From the NCBI GenBank assembly GCA_020831965.1, contig JAFIFP010000008.1, positions 1-64,000 of the forward strand: a stretch of 64,000 nt of DNA, in the 5' to 3' direction. The position numbers were made by a program, and so were the translations under genes. This DNA comes from Idiomarina sp. GTDB lineage: Bacteria > Pseudomonadota > Gammaproteobacteria > Enterobacterales > Alteromonadaceae. Below the pieces are notes generated by a model. That model saw nothing but the letters and a program-made list of their open reading frames with translations, had not been told where the DNA came from and did not search any database. Shown here piece by piece: positions 40,013 through 50,561 of this stretch (position 1 is the stretch's first letter; every line of letters starts with the position of its first letter).

Positions 40013-42034
40013 ATGGCACGACTATTGGTCTTACTGAGCATTGCATGGTTCAGTGTTCACTTTGTTCATGCGGAAGAAATGACGCTCGAACAAGTCGTAC
40101 AAATTCAGTCCGTCAATCAAGCAGTCACTACGAGCGACGGTAAGTTCACCGCCTTTACTCGCGTGCGTCCACGCAATCCCTACGCTGATGAAGATGGCAC
40201 CGGGTTCATCGAACTCTTCATGCGTAATAACGAGACAGGTGCGGAAGTTCCATTCATCACTGGTAACGTTCGCATCGGCCAGATTGCCTTTAGTGCAGAC
40301 AACGCTAAGCTGTTTTATCTCGCCCGCCGCGGCGATGACCAGCGCATGAGTCTATATCAAATTCCGGTCAATGGTGGCGAGTCGAAGCGACTGCTGCAAC
40401 ATACAACGCCGATTATGAGCTTCACTGTGAGTTCGAATGGCCAGTGGATTGCGTTTCGTGCGCAAGAACCCGGTCGCGAGAAGCAGACAGAGTTGAATCG
40501 TGCCGGATTCCGAGCTCGGGTTTACGAAGAGGAAGTTCGGTTTACTCGCGCGCACCTGTTTAGCCTGACCGACAGTGATGCCGAGGTAAAAGAAATTCCA
40601 TTTGCCGAGCATGTGCATTCGGTGCTGTTCCGCCCAGGCCAAGACCAGCTGTTAGTGCGCGCTGCGCCGACGCCTATGGTTGACGATGATCTGATGCTAA
40701 GTACATACGCCCTGATTGACTTCGAGGGTAATGTGGCACGCCGCATGCAAACCGAAGGTAAGTTAGGTGGCGCTGCATTTTCACCAGACGGTAATCGTTT
40801 AGCGCTGATTGGTGCGGAAGATAAGCATGATCCGAAGGAAGGTCGCCTCTATTTAGCAGATATCCGAGACGGCTCCGTGCGTGACATGCTGCCAGACTTT
40901 AAAGGCCATGTGGTTGATCTGCTTTGGGAAGACAACAACAACTTAGTGTGGTTAGCGGACATCAATGTCGAGACCACTATTGTGCGTCACAACGTGCGTA
41001 ACAACCGTCAAACCGCAATTGTCCCATTAGGGCGTGTTATTGCTACCCGCTTAACTTCGCGTAGCAGCGACGGCCGGATTACCTTTATTGGCAACCGCCC
41101 TGCTCATCCAAACGAAGCCTTCCATGTGCGCAATAGCAATATTACGCGTTTAACAGATTCCAACCCATGGCTTGCGAATGTGCGTCAACCGCGCCAAGAG
41201 GTCATCACCCACAGCGCGCGTGACGGCTTAGAGCTGGAAGGTATCTTGGTTTATCCCTTGGATTATCAAGAAGGCCAGCGCGTACCCGTGATTATGAGTG
41301 TTCATGGGGGGCCAGAAGCACACGTACGCAATGGCTGGAATGACCGTTATTCAAGCCCAACTTGGTACGCTGCACAGAAAGGCTATGCGACCTTCTTCCC
41401 GAACTACCGTGGGAGTACAGGCCGTGGTGTAGAATTCACCAAGCTCGGACAGAATGATTATGCTGGTAAAGAGTTTGATGACATCGTCGATGCTAAAGAG
41501 CATTTGGTAGAGATTGGTTTAGCTGATCCGGCTCGTGTGGGTATAACCGGCGGTTCTTACGGCGGCTATGCCTCAGCTTGGGGTGCAACCAAGCAAACCG
41601 AACACTTCGCAGCAAGTGTGATGTTTGTGGGTATTAGTAATAACCTGTCGAAGTTTGGTACCACCGATATTCCAAACGAGATGTACTTAGTGCATGCGCG
41701 GAGTTACCCATGGCACAAGTGGCAGTGGTACCTCGAACGCAGCCCGATCTACTGGGCTGAACAAGGGCGCACGCCAATCTTGATTATGCATGGTGAGCAA
41801 GACACGCGAGTGCATCCCAGCCAGTCGATGGAGCTGTATCGCTATCTGAAAGTGCACGGTAATGTGCCAGTGCGCCTGGTTCTTTATCCGGGTGAGGGCC
41901 ATGGAAATGCGCGGGCCGCATCACAGCTCGACTACGCGTACCGCTTGATGCGCTGGATGGATTGGTATCTGGTGGATCAGAAAGAGGGTATTCCACCGCA
42001 CGACCTCCCATTCGCCGAACGCCTCGGCAACTAA
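40013..42034 (+). CDS. Secreted S9 family peptidase (dipeptidyl/acylaminoacyl-peptidase type)
   Basis: A 673-residue exported serine peptidase. A signal peptide (to about VHA/EE) precedes a beta-propeller (WD40-like PD40 repeats such as AAFSPDGNRLALIG) and a C-terminal hydrolase with nucleophile TGGSYGGYASAWGA, Asp in LIMHGEQDTRVHP and His in YPGEGHGNARA. The start at 40013 has AGGAG 7 bp upstream; ATG 40007 is too close to that site. It probably removes dipeptides or acylated residues from peptides in the periplasm. It lies downstream of fabR but appears independent. Confidence 0.9.
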   Translation: MARLLVLLSIAWFSVHFVHAEEMTLEQVVQIQSVNQAVTTSDGKFTAFTRVRPRNPYADEDGTGFIELFMRNNETGAEVPFITGNVRIGQIAFSADNAKLFYLARRGDDQRMSLYQIPVNGGESKRLLQHTTPIMSFTVSSNGQWIAFRAQEPGREKQTELNRAGFRARVYEEEVRFTRAHLFSLTDSDAEVKEIPFAEHVHSVLFRPGQDQLLVRAAPTPMVDDDLMLSTYALIDFEGNVARRMQTEGKLGGAAFSPDGNRLALIGAEDKHDPKEGRLYLADIRDGSVRDMLPDFKGHVVDLLWEDNNNLVWLADINVETTIVRHNVRNNRQTAIVPLGRVIATRLTSRSSDGRITFIGNRPAHPNEAFHVRNSNITRLTDSNPWLANVRQPRQEVITHSARDGLELEGILVYPLDYQEGQRVPVIMSVHGGPEAHVRNGWNDRYSSPTWYAAQKGYATFFPNYRGSTGRGVEFTKLGQNDYAGKEFDDIVDAKEHLVEIGLADPARVGITGGSYGGYASAWGATKQTEHFAASVMFVGISNNLSKFGTTDIPNEMYLVHARSYPWHKWQWYLERSPIYWAEQGRTPILIMHGEQDTRVHPSQSMELYRYLKVHGNVPVRLVLYPGEGHGNARAASQLDYAYRLMRWMDWYLVDQKEGIPPHDLPFAERLGN

Positions 42035-42037
42035 ACA

Positions 42038-42067
42038 AAAGGTCAGGCAAACGCCTGACCTTTTTTT
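42038..42067 (+). terminator. Rho-independent terminator after the second S9 peptidase
   Basis: An 11-bp stem AAAGGTCAGGC/GCCTGACCTTT with loop AAAC, running into a T tract. It begins 4 bp past the stop codon. Confidence 0.93.
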
Positions 42068-42080
42068 CACCCCCAGATTG

Positions 42081-42229
42081 GGGTCAGATGACAACCTTTA
42101 AGGGTCAGATGAATACCTCAGCTCTTTAGATATCTGAGCTTTTTCATAATCCTCCGATTTGGGGTCAGACCCCCATCGCTGGAGGCCTTGAAACATATGG
42201 AAAAGGGTCTAGAAAAGTTCATCTGACCC
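42081..42229. repeat. 149-bp inverted-ended element, left copy
   Basis: The element starts GGGTCAGATGA and ends TTCATCTGACCC, so its ends are inverted repeats. A second GGGTCAGATGAATA lies 21 bp in. An internal hairpin CTCAG/CTGAG (42117-42138) and a 13-bp palindrome GGGGTCAGACCCC (42161-42173) follow. The right half shares a block of over 30 identical bases (containing CATCGCTGGAGGCCTTG) with the copy at 44476-44624. It has no coding potential and looks like a small non-autonomous mobile or REP-type element. Confidence 0.8.
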
Positions 42230-42245
42230 TCATTTTGCTCCAGAT

Positions 42246-43460
42246 TTATAAGGCTTTGGCGGTTTGCCAGATTTGTTTCCAAGTAGGCTCTTTGCCGTAC
42301 ATGGTGATGCCGAGATTGAACAAGTTAGCGGCTGAGCGGCGCACGTAATAGACCGTCGCAATCAACAACACCGCTGCAAGTATCCATTGCCACCAAGGCA
42401 CTGAGGTTTCAGCGACGCGAATAGGCATCGTGGCATAAGACGTCAGCGGGAAGATACTCAAGAAGGTCGAGAAGGCGCTCTCGGGGGTACTCATCACCGA
42501 GAAACTCATACCAACTGGGAACAGTGGGATAAACATCACCAAAGGCCGCGACGAGTGATTCGGATCGTCAATGGTCGCAGCAAAGCCCGCAAGCATGCTG
42601 TTCACGAGGATCAGCCCGAAGCCGACAAAAACGATCAATGTGAGCACATCCACGAAAGTGACAGGCAACACAAACATCCCTCGACCACTAACAATACTTA
42701 TAACCGACAGCAGCACCATGACAAAGATACCGGTCGTCGCCATGGACTTAATGCAGTGCAAGGTCACGCCAATAATCTTCCCGTCCATCCATTGCTGCGG
42801 CGTCATTAACGTCAATAATTGCTCTGTTACGCGCTGTTGTTTCTCAGCGGTGATCGCGGTCATCATCAGGCCAAAACCGGAGAACACGCCAATAAACAGC
42901 AACATCAATATACCGCCACTTACTAAGCTTCTCCCCCGCTCTCGCGGTTCGTCAGACACTACAGTTTCACCACTCACGGTGCGTAATACGTTGATTTGAA
43001 TGCCAGCGGGGTCGGATACAGCAGCGTGCTGTTCGGGCGTCAAATTTACGCTGCTGATGCGACGTTCTCGAACCCAATCTGCCATTGCGGAATCAATATT
43101 TTGTTGCCAATCTCGACGTCGCTCAACCAGCAACGTAATGTCATGACCATCAATCAGCATCACACCATCATAGCGGTCGCCAAGAGCTTGTTGAGCGCGC
43201 TCTCGCTCACTGCCAGGCAAACGAATCCACTCGACCCGCGTCACTGTTGGAAGGTTAGCCGGTACTTGCGCCATTCCCTGAGTGGGCATTACCGCGATGC
43301 GGTATTCAGGTTGGAAAAAAGCCATGATTGAGCCCCAGCTGATCGCGACCAGCATCCCACCGACCATGAGACCAATACTCAACAGTTCTTGCTTCCACTT
43401 AAAGAATCGGAGGAACTCGAACTTCGCTACGCGCCAAACTTTGTCTGTGTTATTCAACAT
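42246..43460 (-). CDS. ABC-2 type exporter permease (NatB-like)
   Basis: A 404-residue membrane protein with one N-terminal helix (about 27-48), a large extracytoplasmic domain, and five or six C-terminal helices (from about 190), the NatB/ABC-2 layout. MMTAITAEKQQRVTEQLLTL is the usual cytoplasmic loop that meets the ATPase. The start MLNNTDKVWRVAKFEF follows GGAG 7 bp upstream. It overlaps the ATPase gene by 11 bp. Sodium or small-molecule efflux is possible by family; substrate is unknown. The gene pair is bracketed by two 149-bp direct repeats. Confidence 0.85.
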   Translation of the reverse strand: MLNNTDKVWRVAKFEFLRFFKWKQELLSIGLMVGGMLVAISWGSIMAFFQPEYRIAVMPTQGMAQVPANLPTVTRVEWIRLPGSERERAQQALGDRYDGVMLIDGHDITLLVERRRDWQQNIDSAMADWVRERRISSVNLTPEQHAAVSDPAGIQINVLRTVSGETVVSDEPRERGRSLVSGGILMLLFIGVFSGFGLMMTAITAEKQQRVTEQLLTLMTPQQWMDGKIIGVTLHCIKSMATTGIFVMVLLSVISIVSGRGMFVLPVTFVDVLTLIVFVGFGLILVNSMLAGFAATIDDPNHSSRPLVMFIPLFPVGMSFSVMSTPESAFSTFLSIFPLTSYATMPIRVAETSVPWWQWILAAVLLIATVYYVRRSAANLFNLGITMYGKEPTWKQIWQTAKAL

Positions 43461-44391
43461 GGCTCGTCTCCTCGGCAACAGTTTGCTTACCCACAGCTTG
43501 TAGATATAGAGAGTGCAGGTCGGGGACTTGGCGACCAAAATTCTGGATGGCACCAATCTTCAATAGAGCAGCAAGCAATTGACTAGGTGCTGTATCCGGT
43601 GAATGAATGATATCGAGAGTCGTCGGCGTAATGACATCTGCACGTTCAACACCAGGTACACTTTTAATCTGTTCCGGGGTTACGGACTCTGCAAAGTCCA
43701 CACGAATGCGATGTTCCTGTAGCAGCTGTTCTTGAATGTTGGTAAGCGTTCCTTGTGCAACGACTGCGCCGAGATTCATCAACACCATGCGATCAGCTAA
43801 ACGCTCAACTAAGGCCATTTGATGAGCACTCAATAATACCGTGACACCACGATTTTTTAACTCGCTCAGGACATCAAGCACGATCTCTTGATTCACTGGA
43901 TCGAGCCCTGAGAAAGGTTCATCTAGGATTACCATGGGCGGCTGATGCATTAGCGTCGCAATCAGCTGAATCTTTTGCTGATTCCCTTTGGAAAGCTGCT
44001 TAAGGTTCTCGTCAGCACGCTCAACCAAGCTGAAACGCTCTAGCCAATAGTCCAGTTGCTCGTCGATTTCAGCTTTACTCATGCCTCTAAGCTGACCGAT
44101 ATAGGTGAGGTTCTGCTTTAGCGTGCGATCTTGATAAAGCCCGCGGTCTTCCGGCAAATAGCCAAAGGCGCCAGCCGGTAAATGAGGATAGGTTTGATTG
44201 TTATAAGTGACCTTGATTGAACCCGTGTCAGGAAAGGTCAGCCCAACCAACATGCGCACTAAACTCGACTTCCCCGCCCCATTTGGACCCAGTAACGCCA
44301 CAATCTCGCCACGCCGCACTTCGAAACTTGCCTGCTTTACTGCCGTCACGGTCGCATATGCTTTTGTGACCTGATCAATAAATATTTCCAT
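43450..44391 (-). CDS. ABC exporter ATP-binding protein (NatA-like)
   Basis: A 313-residue ATPase with Walker A LLGPNGAGKSSLVR, signature LSKGNQQKIQLIA, Walker B MVILDEPFSGLDP and the switch His in LLSAHQM. The C-terminal 90 residues are the extra domain usual for ABC-2 exporters. The start at 44391 (MEIFIDQVTKAYA) has GGGGGA 6 bp upstream. It forms one operon with the permease. A 247-bp gap upstream holds the right copy of the repeat element and probably the promoter. Confidence 0.88.
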   Translation of the reverse strand: MEIFIDQVTKAYATVTAVKQASFEVRRGEIVALLGPNGAGKSSLVRMLVGLTFPDTGSIKVTYNNQTYPHLPAGAFGYLPEDRGLYQDRTLKQNLTYIGQLRGMSKAEIDEQLDYWLERFSLVERADENLKQLSKGNQQKIQLIATLMHQPPMVILDEPFSGLDPVNQEIVLDVLSELKNRGVTVLLSAHQMALVERLADRMVLMNLGAVVAQGTLTNIQEQLLQEHRIRVDFAESVTPEQIKSVPGVERADVITPTTLDIIHSPDTAPSQLLAALLKIGAIQNFGRQVPDLHSLYLQAVGKQTVAEETSHVE

Positions 44392-44475
44392 CACCATCCC
44401 CCAAGGTTAATCCCGCCATTATGGCAAAGTCCGCGCCACAACACCGCGACAAAGCTGTTACAAAATTTAACTTGA

Positions 44476-44624
44476 GGGTCAGATGAACAAAAAAGAGGGT
44501 CAGATGAATAGCCTAGCCCTTTAAATACTAGGACTTTGAAAAAATTTGAGAGTTCTTGTTCTGACCCCCATCGCTGGAGGCCTTGAAACATATGAAAAGG
44601 GGCCGATGAAAGTTCATCTGACCC
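44476..44624. repeat. 149-bp inverted-ended element, right copy
   Basis: Same length and architecture as the copy at 42081-42229: GGGTCAGATGAAC at the left, a second GGGTCAGATGAATA 21 bp in, an internal hairpin CCTAG/CTAGG (44512-44532), and the inverted end TTCATCTGACCC. The hairpin sequence differs from that of the left copy but is still paired. The two copies are direct repeats 2,395 bp apart. This one ends 14 bp from the pckA stop. Confidence 0.8.
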
Positions 44625-44638
44625 CAATTTATGGGGTT

Positions 44639-46240
44639 TTAGAGTTGGGGGCCGGCGGCGACTAGGGCTTGGCCTTCGGCGTTGTCGGTGAATTTCTCGA
44701 AGTTGCTGATGAACAACTCGGCGAGATCACGCGCTTTGACGTCCCACTCTGCGGCATTCGCGTAGGTGTTACGTGGGTCGAGGATACTGCTGTCCTCTAC
44801 GCCTGGTAACGCTTTCGGCACTGCCAGATTGAAATACGGCAATTCCACAAACTCGGCATCTTCAATGCTACCGTCAAGAATGGCGTCAATGATAGCGCGA
44901 GTTGCTTTGATAGAAATCCGTTTCCCCGTGCCGTTCCAGCCGGTGTTCACTAAATAGGCTTCCGCACCTGACGCTGCCATACGCTTCGCCAACACTTCCG
45001 CATACTTCGTTGGATGCAGGCTCAAGAATGCCGCTCCGAAACAAGCAGAGAATGTTGGAGTTGGCTCAGTAATACCACGCTCAGTACCGGCCAACTTCGC
45101 GGTAAAACCTGACAAGAAGTGATACTGCGCTTGGTCGTTAGTTAACTTCGACACAGGAGGAAGCACACCAAAAGCGTCGGCAGTTAAGAAAATAACCTTC
45201 TTCGCATGCCCAGCTTTAGACACTGGCTTCACGATATTATCGATGTGATAAATCGGGTAAGACACACGGGTATTTTCGGTTTTTGAACCGTCGTCGTAAT
45301 CAACACTGTCGTCATCACGAACTGTCACGTTCTCAAGCAGTGCATCGCGGCGAATTGCACGGAAAATATCCGGTTCAGCTTCTTCAGACAAGTTAATGGT
45401 TTTTGCATAACAGCCGCCTTCAAAGTTGAAGACACCGTCGTTATCCCAGCCGTGCTCGTCATCGCCAATCAGCTCGCGCTTCGGGTCGGTCGACAGGGTG
45501 GTTTTCCCCGTTCCCGACAAACCAAAGAACACAGCGACGTCGCCCTGTTTACCAACGTTTGCAGAACAGTGCATTGAAGCAATGCCTTGCAGCGGTAAGA
45601 AATAATTCATCATGGAGAACATGCCTTTCTTCATTTCTCCGCCGTACCAAGTACCGCCGATCAACTGCATGCGCTCGGTCAGGTTAAAGGCAACAAAGTT
45701 CTCAGAATTCAGACCTTGCGCTTCCCACTCTGGGTTGGTGCACTTCGCGCCATTCATCACGATGAAGTCTGGCTTGAAAGTCGCCAGTTCTTCCGCGCTG
45801 GGGCGAATAAACATGTTCTTCACGAAATGTGCCTGCCATGCCACTTCAGTAATGAAGCGCACCGCAAGGCGAGTATCTGCATTGGCACCGCAATAGGCAT
45901 CAACGACAAAAACACGCTTTCCGGACAACTGATTGGTCACGATCCCTTTCAGGTGTGCCCACACGTCTGGCGAAATCGCCTTATTGTCATTTTTCCCTTG
46001 ATCTGACCACCACACGGTGTCCCGGGTCGTGTCGTCGCGGACAATGTACTTGTCCTTGGGTGAGCGCCCAGTAAAGATACCGGTATCCACCGCCACCGCG
46101 CCATTGCTGGTCACGCGACCTTTCTCATATCCGGTCAATTCAGGGCGGGTCTCTTCTTCGAAAAGAAGCTCATACGAAGGGTTGTACACAACTTCAGTGA
46201 CGTCTGTAATGCCGTACTGGCTCAGATCTAGGTCGGCCAT
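44639..46240 (-). CDS. pckA: Phosphoenolpyruvate carboxykinase (ATP)
   Basis: Converts oxaloacetate to phosphoenolpyruvate with ATP, the entry step of gluconeogenesis. The 533-residue protein has the P-loop [11 protein letters not shown], the second nucleotide motif IGDDEHGWD, and [19 protein letters not shown]. The start [13 protein letters not shown] at 46240 is fixed by AGGAG 8 bp upstream; the frame runs 24 codons further back. Gluconeogenesis from amino acids would fit the peptidases nearby. Confidence 0.97.
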   Translation of the reverse strand: MADLDLSQYGITDVTEVVYNPSYELLFEEETRPELTGYEKGRVTSNGAVAVDTGIFTGRSPKDKYIVRDDTTRDTVWWSDQGKNDNKAISPDVWAHLKGIVTNQLSGKRVFVVDAYCGANADTRLAVRFITEVAWQAHFVKNMFIRPSAEELATFKPDFIVMNGAKCTNPEWEAQGLNSENFVAFNLTERMQLIGGTWYGGEMKKGMFSMMNYFLPLQGIASMHCSANVGKQGDVAVFFGLSGTGKTTLSTDPKRELIGDDEHGWDNDGVFNFEGGCYAKTINLSEEAEPDIFRAIRRDALLENVTVRDDDSVDYDDGSKTENTRVSYPIYHIDNIVKPVSKAGHAKKVIFLTADAFGVLPPVSKLTNDQAQYHFLSGFTAKLAGTERGITEPTPTFSACFGAAFLSLHPTKYAEVLAKRMAASGAEAYLVNTGWNGTGKRISIKATRAIIDAILDGSIEDAEFVELPYFNLAVPKALPGVEDSSILDPRNTYANAAEWDVKARDLAELFISNFEKFTDNAEGQALVAAGPQL

Positions 46241-46404
46241 GCCTAGGACTCCTGCGGGTCGGTTTTTTATCGTTAAAACAGAAAAATAACGCTCGATCAG
46301 TCTAGATTTCATCCTGATCGCAGCATATCCGGTGATATTTTGCGCGGCATAATACCTTTTTGGACTTAAAAAAGATAGGGAGTCGGGCGCGCAAATTTAA
46401 TCTT

Positions 46405-46923
<519 letters not shown>

Positions 46924-47135
46924 CTATCGTTAACCGATTTTGTTTGATCATAGCGGATTCAACACACTACGTCCTTTTCCTTGGTCTTGAAACCCTCATT
47001 CGGCGCTCACTTGTCACACCGTCAGCTTATCTTAACAGTACCCCTAAGGCAGCAGACCAGTTTTTTCGTGCGAACAGGGTCTGAGACGCGTAAAATAGGA
47101 ACCTATTACACCGCTGTTATTAGCAGGAGTTAAGC

Positions 47136-48329
47136 ATGAAAGAAGCGTTTTTCCAGCAGTTGCGCGATCAGCTCGATGAAGTGCGGACCGAGGGTTTGTA
47201 CAAAAGCGAACGGTACATTACGTCGTCACAATTCTCTGAAATTGAGGTGGGCGGCCACAAGGTACTGAACTTCTGTGCCAACAATTATCTCGGCCTTGCC
47301 AACCATCCTGAGTTGATAAAGGCCGCGCAAGATGGCTTGGAAACACACGGTTTTGGTGTGGCTTCTGTGCGCTTTATCTGCGGTACCCAAGATATCCATA
47401 AAACCCTAGAAGCGCGCCTCAGCGAATTCTTGGGAATGGAAGACACCATTCTGTATTCCTCGTGCTTCGACGCGAATGCCGGTTTGTTCGAAACTATTCT
47501 GGGTCCAGAAGACGCCATTATTAGTGATGCTCTGAACCACGCCAGTATCATTGACGGCGTGCGTCTATGTAAAGCCAAGCGCTATCGCTACGCCAACAAT
47601 GATGTTGCCGATCTCGAGAAACAATTAATCCAGGCAGATGCCGACGGTGCGCGCCATAAATTGATTGCCACCGACGGTGTGTTCTCCATGGACGGTATTA
47701 TTGCCAACCTCCCAGGCATCTGTGACCTCGCGGAAAAGTATAATGCGCTCGTGATGGTGGACGATTCACATGCTGTCGGTTTTGTCGGCGAAGAGGGTCG
47801 TGGTACGCACGAGTACCATAACGTCATGGACCGTGTAGACATCATCACCGGTACCTTGGGCAAAGCATTAGGCGGTGCTTCTGGCGGTTTCACTTCCGGT
47901 AAGAAAGAGATTATCGACTGGTTACGCCAGCGCTCTCGTCCGTATTTGTTTTCTAACTCCCTTGCACCTTCTATTGTGACTGCAAGTATTCGCGTTCTCG
48001 AAATGCTGCAAGAAGGCGGCGAGTTGCGTAATCGCTTAAAAGACAACGCTGCTTATTTCCGCGACCGCATGAGCGCTGCAGGCTTTACCTTAGCCGGTGC
48101 CGACCATGCCATCGTTCCTGTCATGTTAGGCGACGCGAAGCTTGCAGCCGAAATGTCTGAGCGCATGCTCAAAGAAGGTATTTACGTGGTCGGTTTTTCT
48201 TTTCCGGTCGTACCAAAGGGACAAGCACGTATTCGTACTCAAATGTCGGCTGCACACACCAAAGAGCAGCTGGATCGCACTATTGATGCATTTATCCGAG
48301 TCGGCCGCGACTTGGGCATTGTTTCTTAA
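47136..48329 (+). CDS. kbl: Glycine C-acetyltransferase (2-amino-3-ketobutyrate CoA ligase)
   Basis: Splits 2-amino-3-ketobutyrate with CoA into glycine and acetyl-CoA, the second step of threonine catabolism. The 397-residue PLP enzyme has the [15 protein letters not shown] segment, the cofactor motif [11 protein letters not shown] and the Schiff-base Lys in [15 protein letters not shown]. An AGGAG ribosome site precedes the ATG. It is 39 bp ahead of tdh, which catalyses the preceding step. Confidence 0.97.
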   Translation: MKEAFFQQLRDQLDEVRTEGLYKSERYITSSQFSEIEVGGHKVLNFCANNYLGLANHPELIKAAQDGLETHGFGVASVRFICGTQDIHKTLEARLSEFLGMEDTILYSSCFDANAGLFETILGPEDAIISDALNHASIIDGVRLCKAKRYRYANNDVADLEKQLIQADADGARHKLIATDGVFSMDGIIANLPGICDLAEKYNALVMVDDSHAVGFVGEEGRGTHEYHNVMDRVDIITGTLGKALGGASGGFTSGKKEIIDWLRQRSRPYLFSNSLAPSIVTASIRVLEMLQEGGELRNRLKDNAAYFRDRMSAAGFTLAGADHAIVPVMLGDAKLAAEMSERMLKEGIYVVGFSFPVVPKGQARIRTQMSAAHTKEQLDRTIDAFIRVGRDLGIVS

Positions 48330-48368
48330 AGAAATGTTTAACTCACCTCATGTAGGTAAGGTCAGGTT

Positions 48369-49397
48369 ATGAAGGTTTTAGCGAAGTTAAAAGCCGAACC
48401 CGGCTTGTGGATGTCCGAAGCAGAACAGCCCGAATGTGGGCACAATGATCTGCTGATTAAAATTAAGAAAACCGCGATTTGTGGCACCGATGTGCATATC
48501 TACAAATGGGACGAATGGTCACAGAAGACGATTCCCGTAGGTATGACTGTCGGTCACGAATACGTGGGCGTGGTTGCAGCAGTCGGCGACGGCGTGCGCG
48601 GTTTTCAAGTGGGCGACCGCGTGTCGGGCGAAGGTCATATCACCTGTGGGTACTGTCGCAACTGCCGCGCGGGACGCCGTCATTTATGCCGCAACACAGT
48701 CGGTGTCGGCGTAAACCGTCCTGGCGCTTTTGCCGAATACCTAGTGATTCCTGCAGACAACGCATTTAAGCTCCCCGATGAAGTTACGGATGATCTAGCA
48801 GCAATTTTCGACCCCTTCGGAAATGCTGTACACACTGCCTTAAGCTTCGACTTAGTTGGTGAGGACGTGTTAATTACTGGCGCGGGTCCTATCGGCATTA
48901 TGGCTGCCGCTGTGGCACGCCATGCCGGTGCTCGCCATGTGGTGATTACTGACATCAATGACTACCGTCTAGAATTAGCGTTGAAAATGGGCGCGACTCG
49001 CGCGGTCAACACTCAGAACACCCGCTTAAGCGATGTAATGGAAGACCTGGGGATGAAAGAAGGCTTCGACGTGGGACTGGAAATGTCCGGCGTTCCCGTA
49101 GCATTCAATCAGATGCTGACCACCATGAATCATGGCGGCAAAATCGCACTGCTGGGCATTCCTCCAGAAACTATGGCGATTGACTGGAACGAGGTCATCT
49201 TCAAAGGCCTCACCATCAAAGGCATCTACGGACGGGAAATGTTTGAAACCTGGTATAAAATGGCAGCGCTCATTCAAAGCGGTCTCGATTTATCGCCAAT
49301 GATTACCCATCACTATCCCGTTGATCAGTTTGAAGAAGGCTTCCAAACCATGCTATCTGGGAAGTCCGGTAAAGTTATTTTGGACTGGGAAGCATGA
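48369..49397 (+). CDS. tdh: L-threonine 3-dehydrogenase
   Basis: Oxidises threonine to 2-amino-3-ketobutyrate with NAD+. The 342-residue zinc alcohol dehydrogenase-family protein has the catalytic zinc Cys in [21 protein letters not shown], the four-Cys structural zinc lobe [15 protein letters not shown], and the NAD-binding [14 protein letters not shown]. It ends 4 bp inside glpE (ATGA overlap), so kbl-tdh-glpE-glpG may be one transcript. Confidence 0.97.
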   Translation: MKVLAKLKAEPGLWMSEAEQPECGHNDLLIKIKKTAICGTDVHIYKWDEWSQKTIPVGMTVGHEYVGVVAAVGDGVRGFQVGDRVSGEGHITCGYCRNCRAGRRHLCRNTVGVGVNRPGAFAEYLVIPADNAFKLPDEVTDDLAAIFDPFGNAVHTALSFDLVGEDVLITGAGPIGIMAAAVARHAGARHVVITDINDYRLELALKMGATRAVNTQNTRLSDVMEDLGMKEGFDVGLEMSGVPVAFNQMLTTMNHGGKIALLGIPPETMAIDWNEVIFKGLTIKGIYGREMFETWYKMAALIQSGLDLSPMITHHYPVDQFEEGFQTMLSGKSGKVILDWEA

Positions 49398-49717
49398 GCG
49401 AGTTTTCCTGCATTGCCCTGACTGACGCCAAGCAAATGGTCGACGCAGGTGAAGCGGTCATTGCCGACATTCGCGACCCGCAGTCATTTGCTGCGGGGCA
49501 CTTAGCCGGTGCAATCAACCTGACCAATGACAATGTGCCTGAATTTATCGAGCGCGCGGCGGGCAAGCCCGTGCTCGTGTTCTGTTATCACGGCGTGAGT
49601 AGTCAAGGTGCAGGTCGCTATCTCGCAGAGCAGGGTTTGAACCCTGTCCATAGTGTGGATGGTGGTATGGTGGCGTGGGCTCAACACTTCCCGGATGACT
49701 TGGAGCAAAGTGTGTGA
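49394..49717 (+). CDS. glpE: Thiosulfate sulfurtransferase GlpE
   Basis: A single-domain rhodanese of 107 residues that transfers sulfane sulfur to acceptors such as cyanide or thioredoxin. The active-site loop is [13 protein letters not shown] with the catalytic Cys. Its start overlaps the tdh stop by 4 bp and its stop overlaps glpG by 4 bp. The link with glpG matches E. coli glpEG, although glpR and glpD are not here. Confidence 0.94.
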   Translation: MSEFSCIALTDAKQMVDAGEAVIADIRDPQSFAAGHLAGAINLTNDNVPEFIERAAGKPVLVFCYHGVSSQGAGRYLAEQGLNPVHSVDGGMVAWAQHFPDDLEQSV

Positions 49718-50520
49718 AAAAACTGCACAGCACTGACAATGTCGATGAAATTCGTGGCATGTATGAATTCCTTCGGCGCTTCGGTGTGCCAGTATCGGTA
49801 ACAGAAAATGGCTCTGTGGTCGAACTTTGGCTCGTGCAATCCGCCTACGAAACACGGGCACAGGAACTTCTGACACTCTACCGCAGTATGCCGGAAAGTG
49901 AGCGTCAGCAACCGATACAGCCTTCATCAAAGGTTGTCTCACCACTCATCAAGACCTTTACTAAGCAGGCGGGGCTCTTTACCTTCGGTATTGCCTTACT
50001 GGTGCTGATCGTCGCACTCCTACAATACCTCGACCTGCAGCGCACCGTGCAGTGGTTGCTCATTACTGAACCGCCTTTTGGCGCACTCGATAGCAGTCAG
50101 CCCTGGCGCATCGTTACACCTGCTTTCTTGCACTTCTCAGCCATGCACTTGGTTTTTAATCTGTTCTGGTGGTGGTATTTAGGTGGACGCATCGAGCTTC
50201 ACCTCGGCAGTAAGGCACTCATTGGCTTGTTCTTCTTTACCGCTATTGTGTCTAACCTCGCGCAGTTTATGCTCTCGGGGCCTAACTTTGGTGGGCTGTC
50301 GGGCGTGGTTTATGGACTTCTTGGGTTCTCTACCATCATGAGCCTTGGTCGCGGCGGCCCGCTGTGGCTGCCATCCGGTTTAGTGATTTTCATGGTCGCT
50401 TGGCTAGTTGTCGGTTACATGAACATACTCTGGGTGAATATGGCCAATGAAGCGCATCTCGGCGGTTTACTCAGCGGTATCCTAGCGGGCGTTTTTGTGC
50501 GGTATTTTTTACGTAAATAA
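49714..50520 (+). CDS. glpG: Rhomboid protease GlpG
   Basis: An intramembrane serine protease. The 268-residue protein has an N-terminal cytoplasmic domain (about 1-75) and six membrane segments. The catalytic Ser lies in FGGLSGVVYGLLGF and the catalytic His in NEAHLGGLLSG; the HLVFNLFWWWYLG segment of the first loop is also conserved. The stop region is tandemly duplicated (50509-50538). Confidence 0.95.
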   Translation: MKKLHSTDNVDEIRGMYEFLRRFGVPVSVTENGSVVELWLVQSAYETRAQELLTLYRSMPESERQQPIQPSSKVVSPLIKTFTKQAGLFTFGIALLVLIVALLQYLDLQRTVQWLLITEPPFGALDSSQPWRIVTPAFLHFSAMHLVFNLFWWWYLGGRIELHLGSKALIGLFFFTAIVSNLAQFMLSGPNFGGLSGVVYGLLGFSTIMSLGRGGPLWLPSGLVIFMVAWLVVGYMNILWVNMANEAHLGGLLSGILAGVFVRYFLRK

Positions 50521-50538
50521 CTGTTGCGTAAATAACTG
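50509..50538. repeat. 15-bp tandem duplication at the glpG stop codon
   Basis: TTACGTAAATAACTG is followed directly by TTGCGTAAATAACTG, one mismatch. The first copy contains the glpG stop. It is probably a simple slippage duplication. Confidence 0.8.
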
Positions 50539-50561
50539 GCTTGGTAAACAACCTGAATCAA

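Noticed and set aside
44624..44640. CCCCA/TGGGG hairpin with TTTT as a pckA terminator
   Set aside because: The T run is on the plus strand, whereas pckA is on the minus strand.
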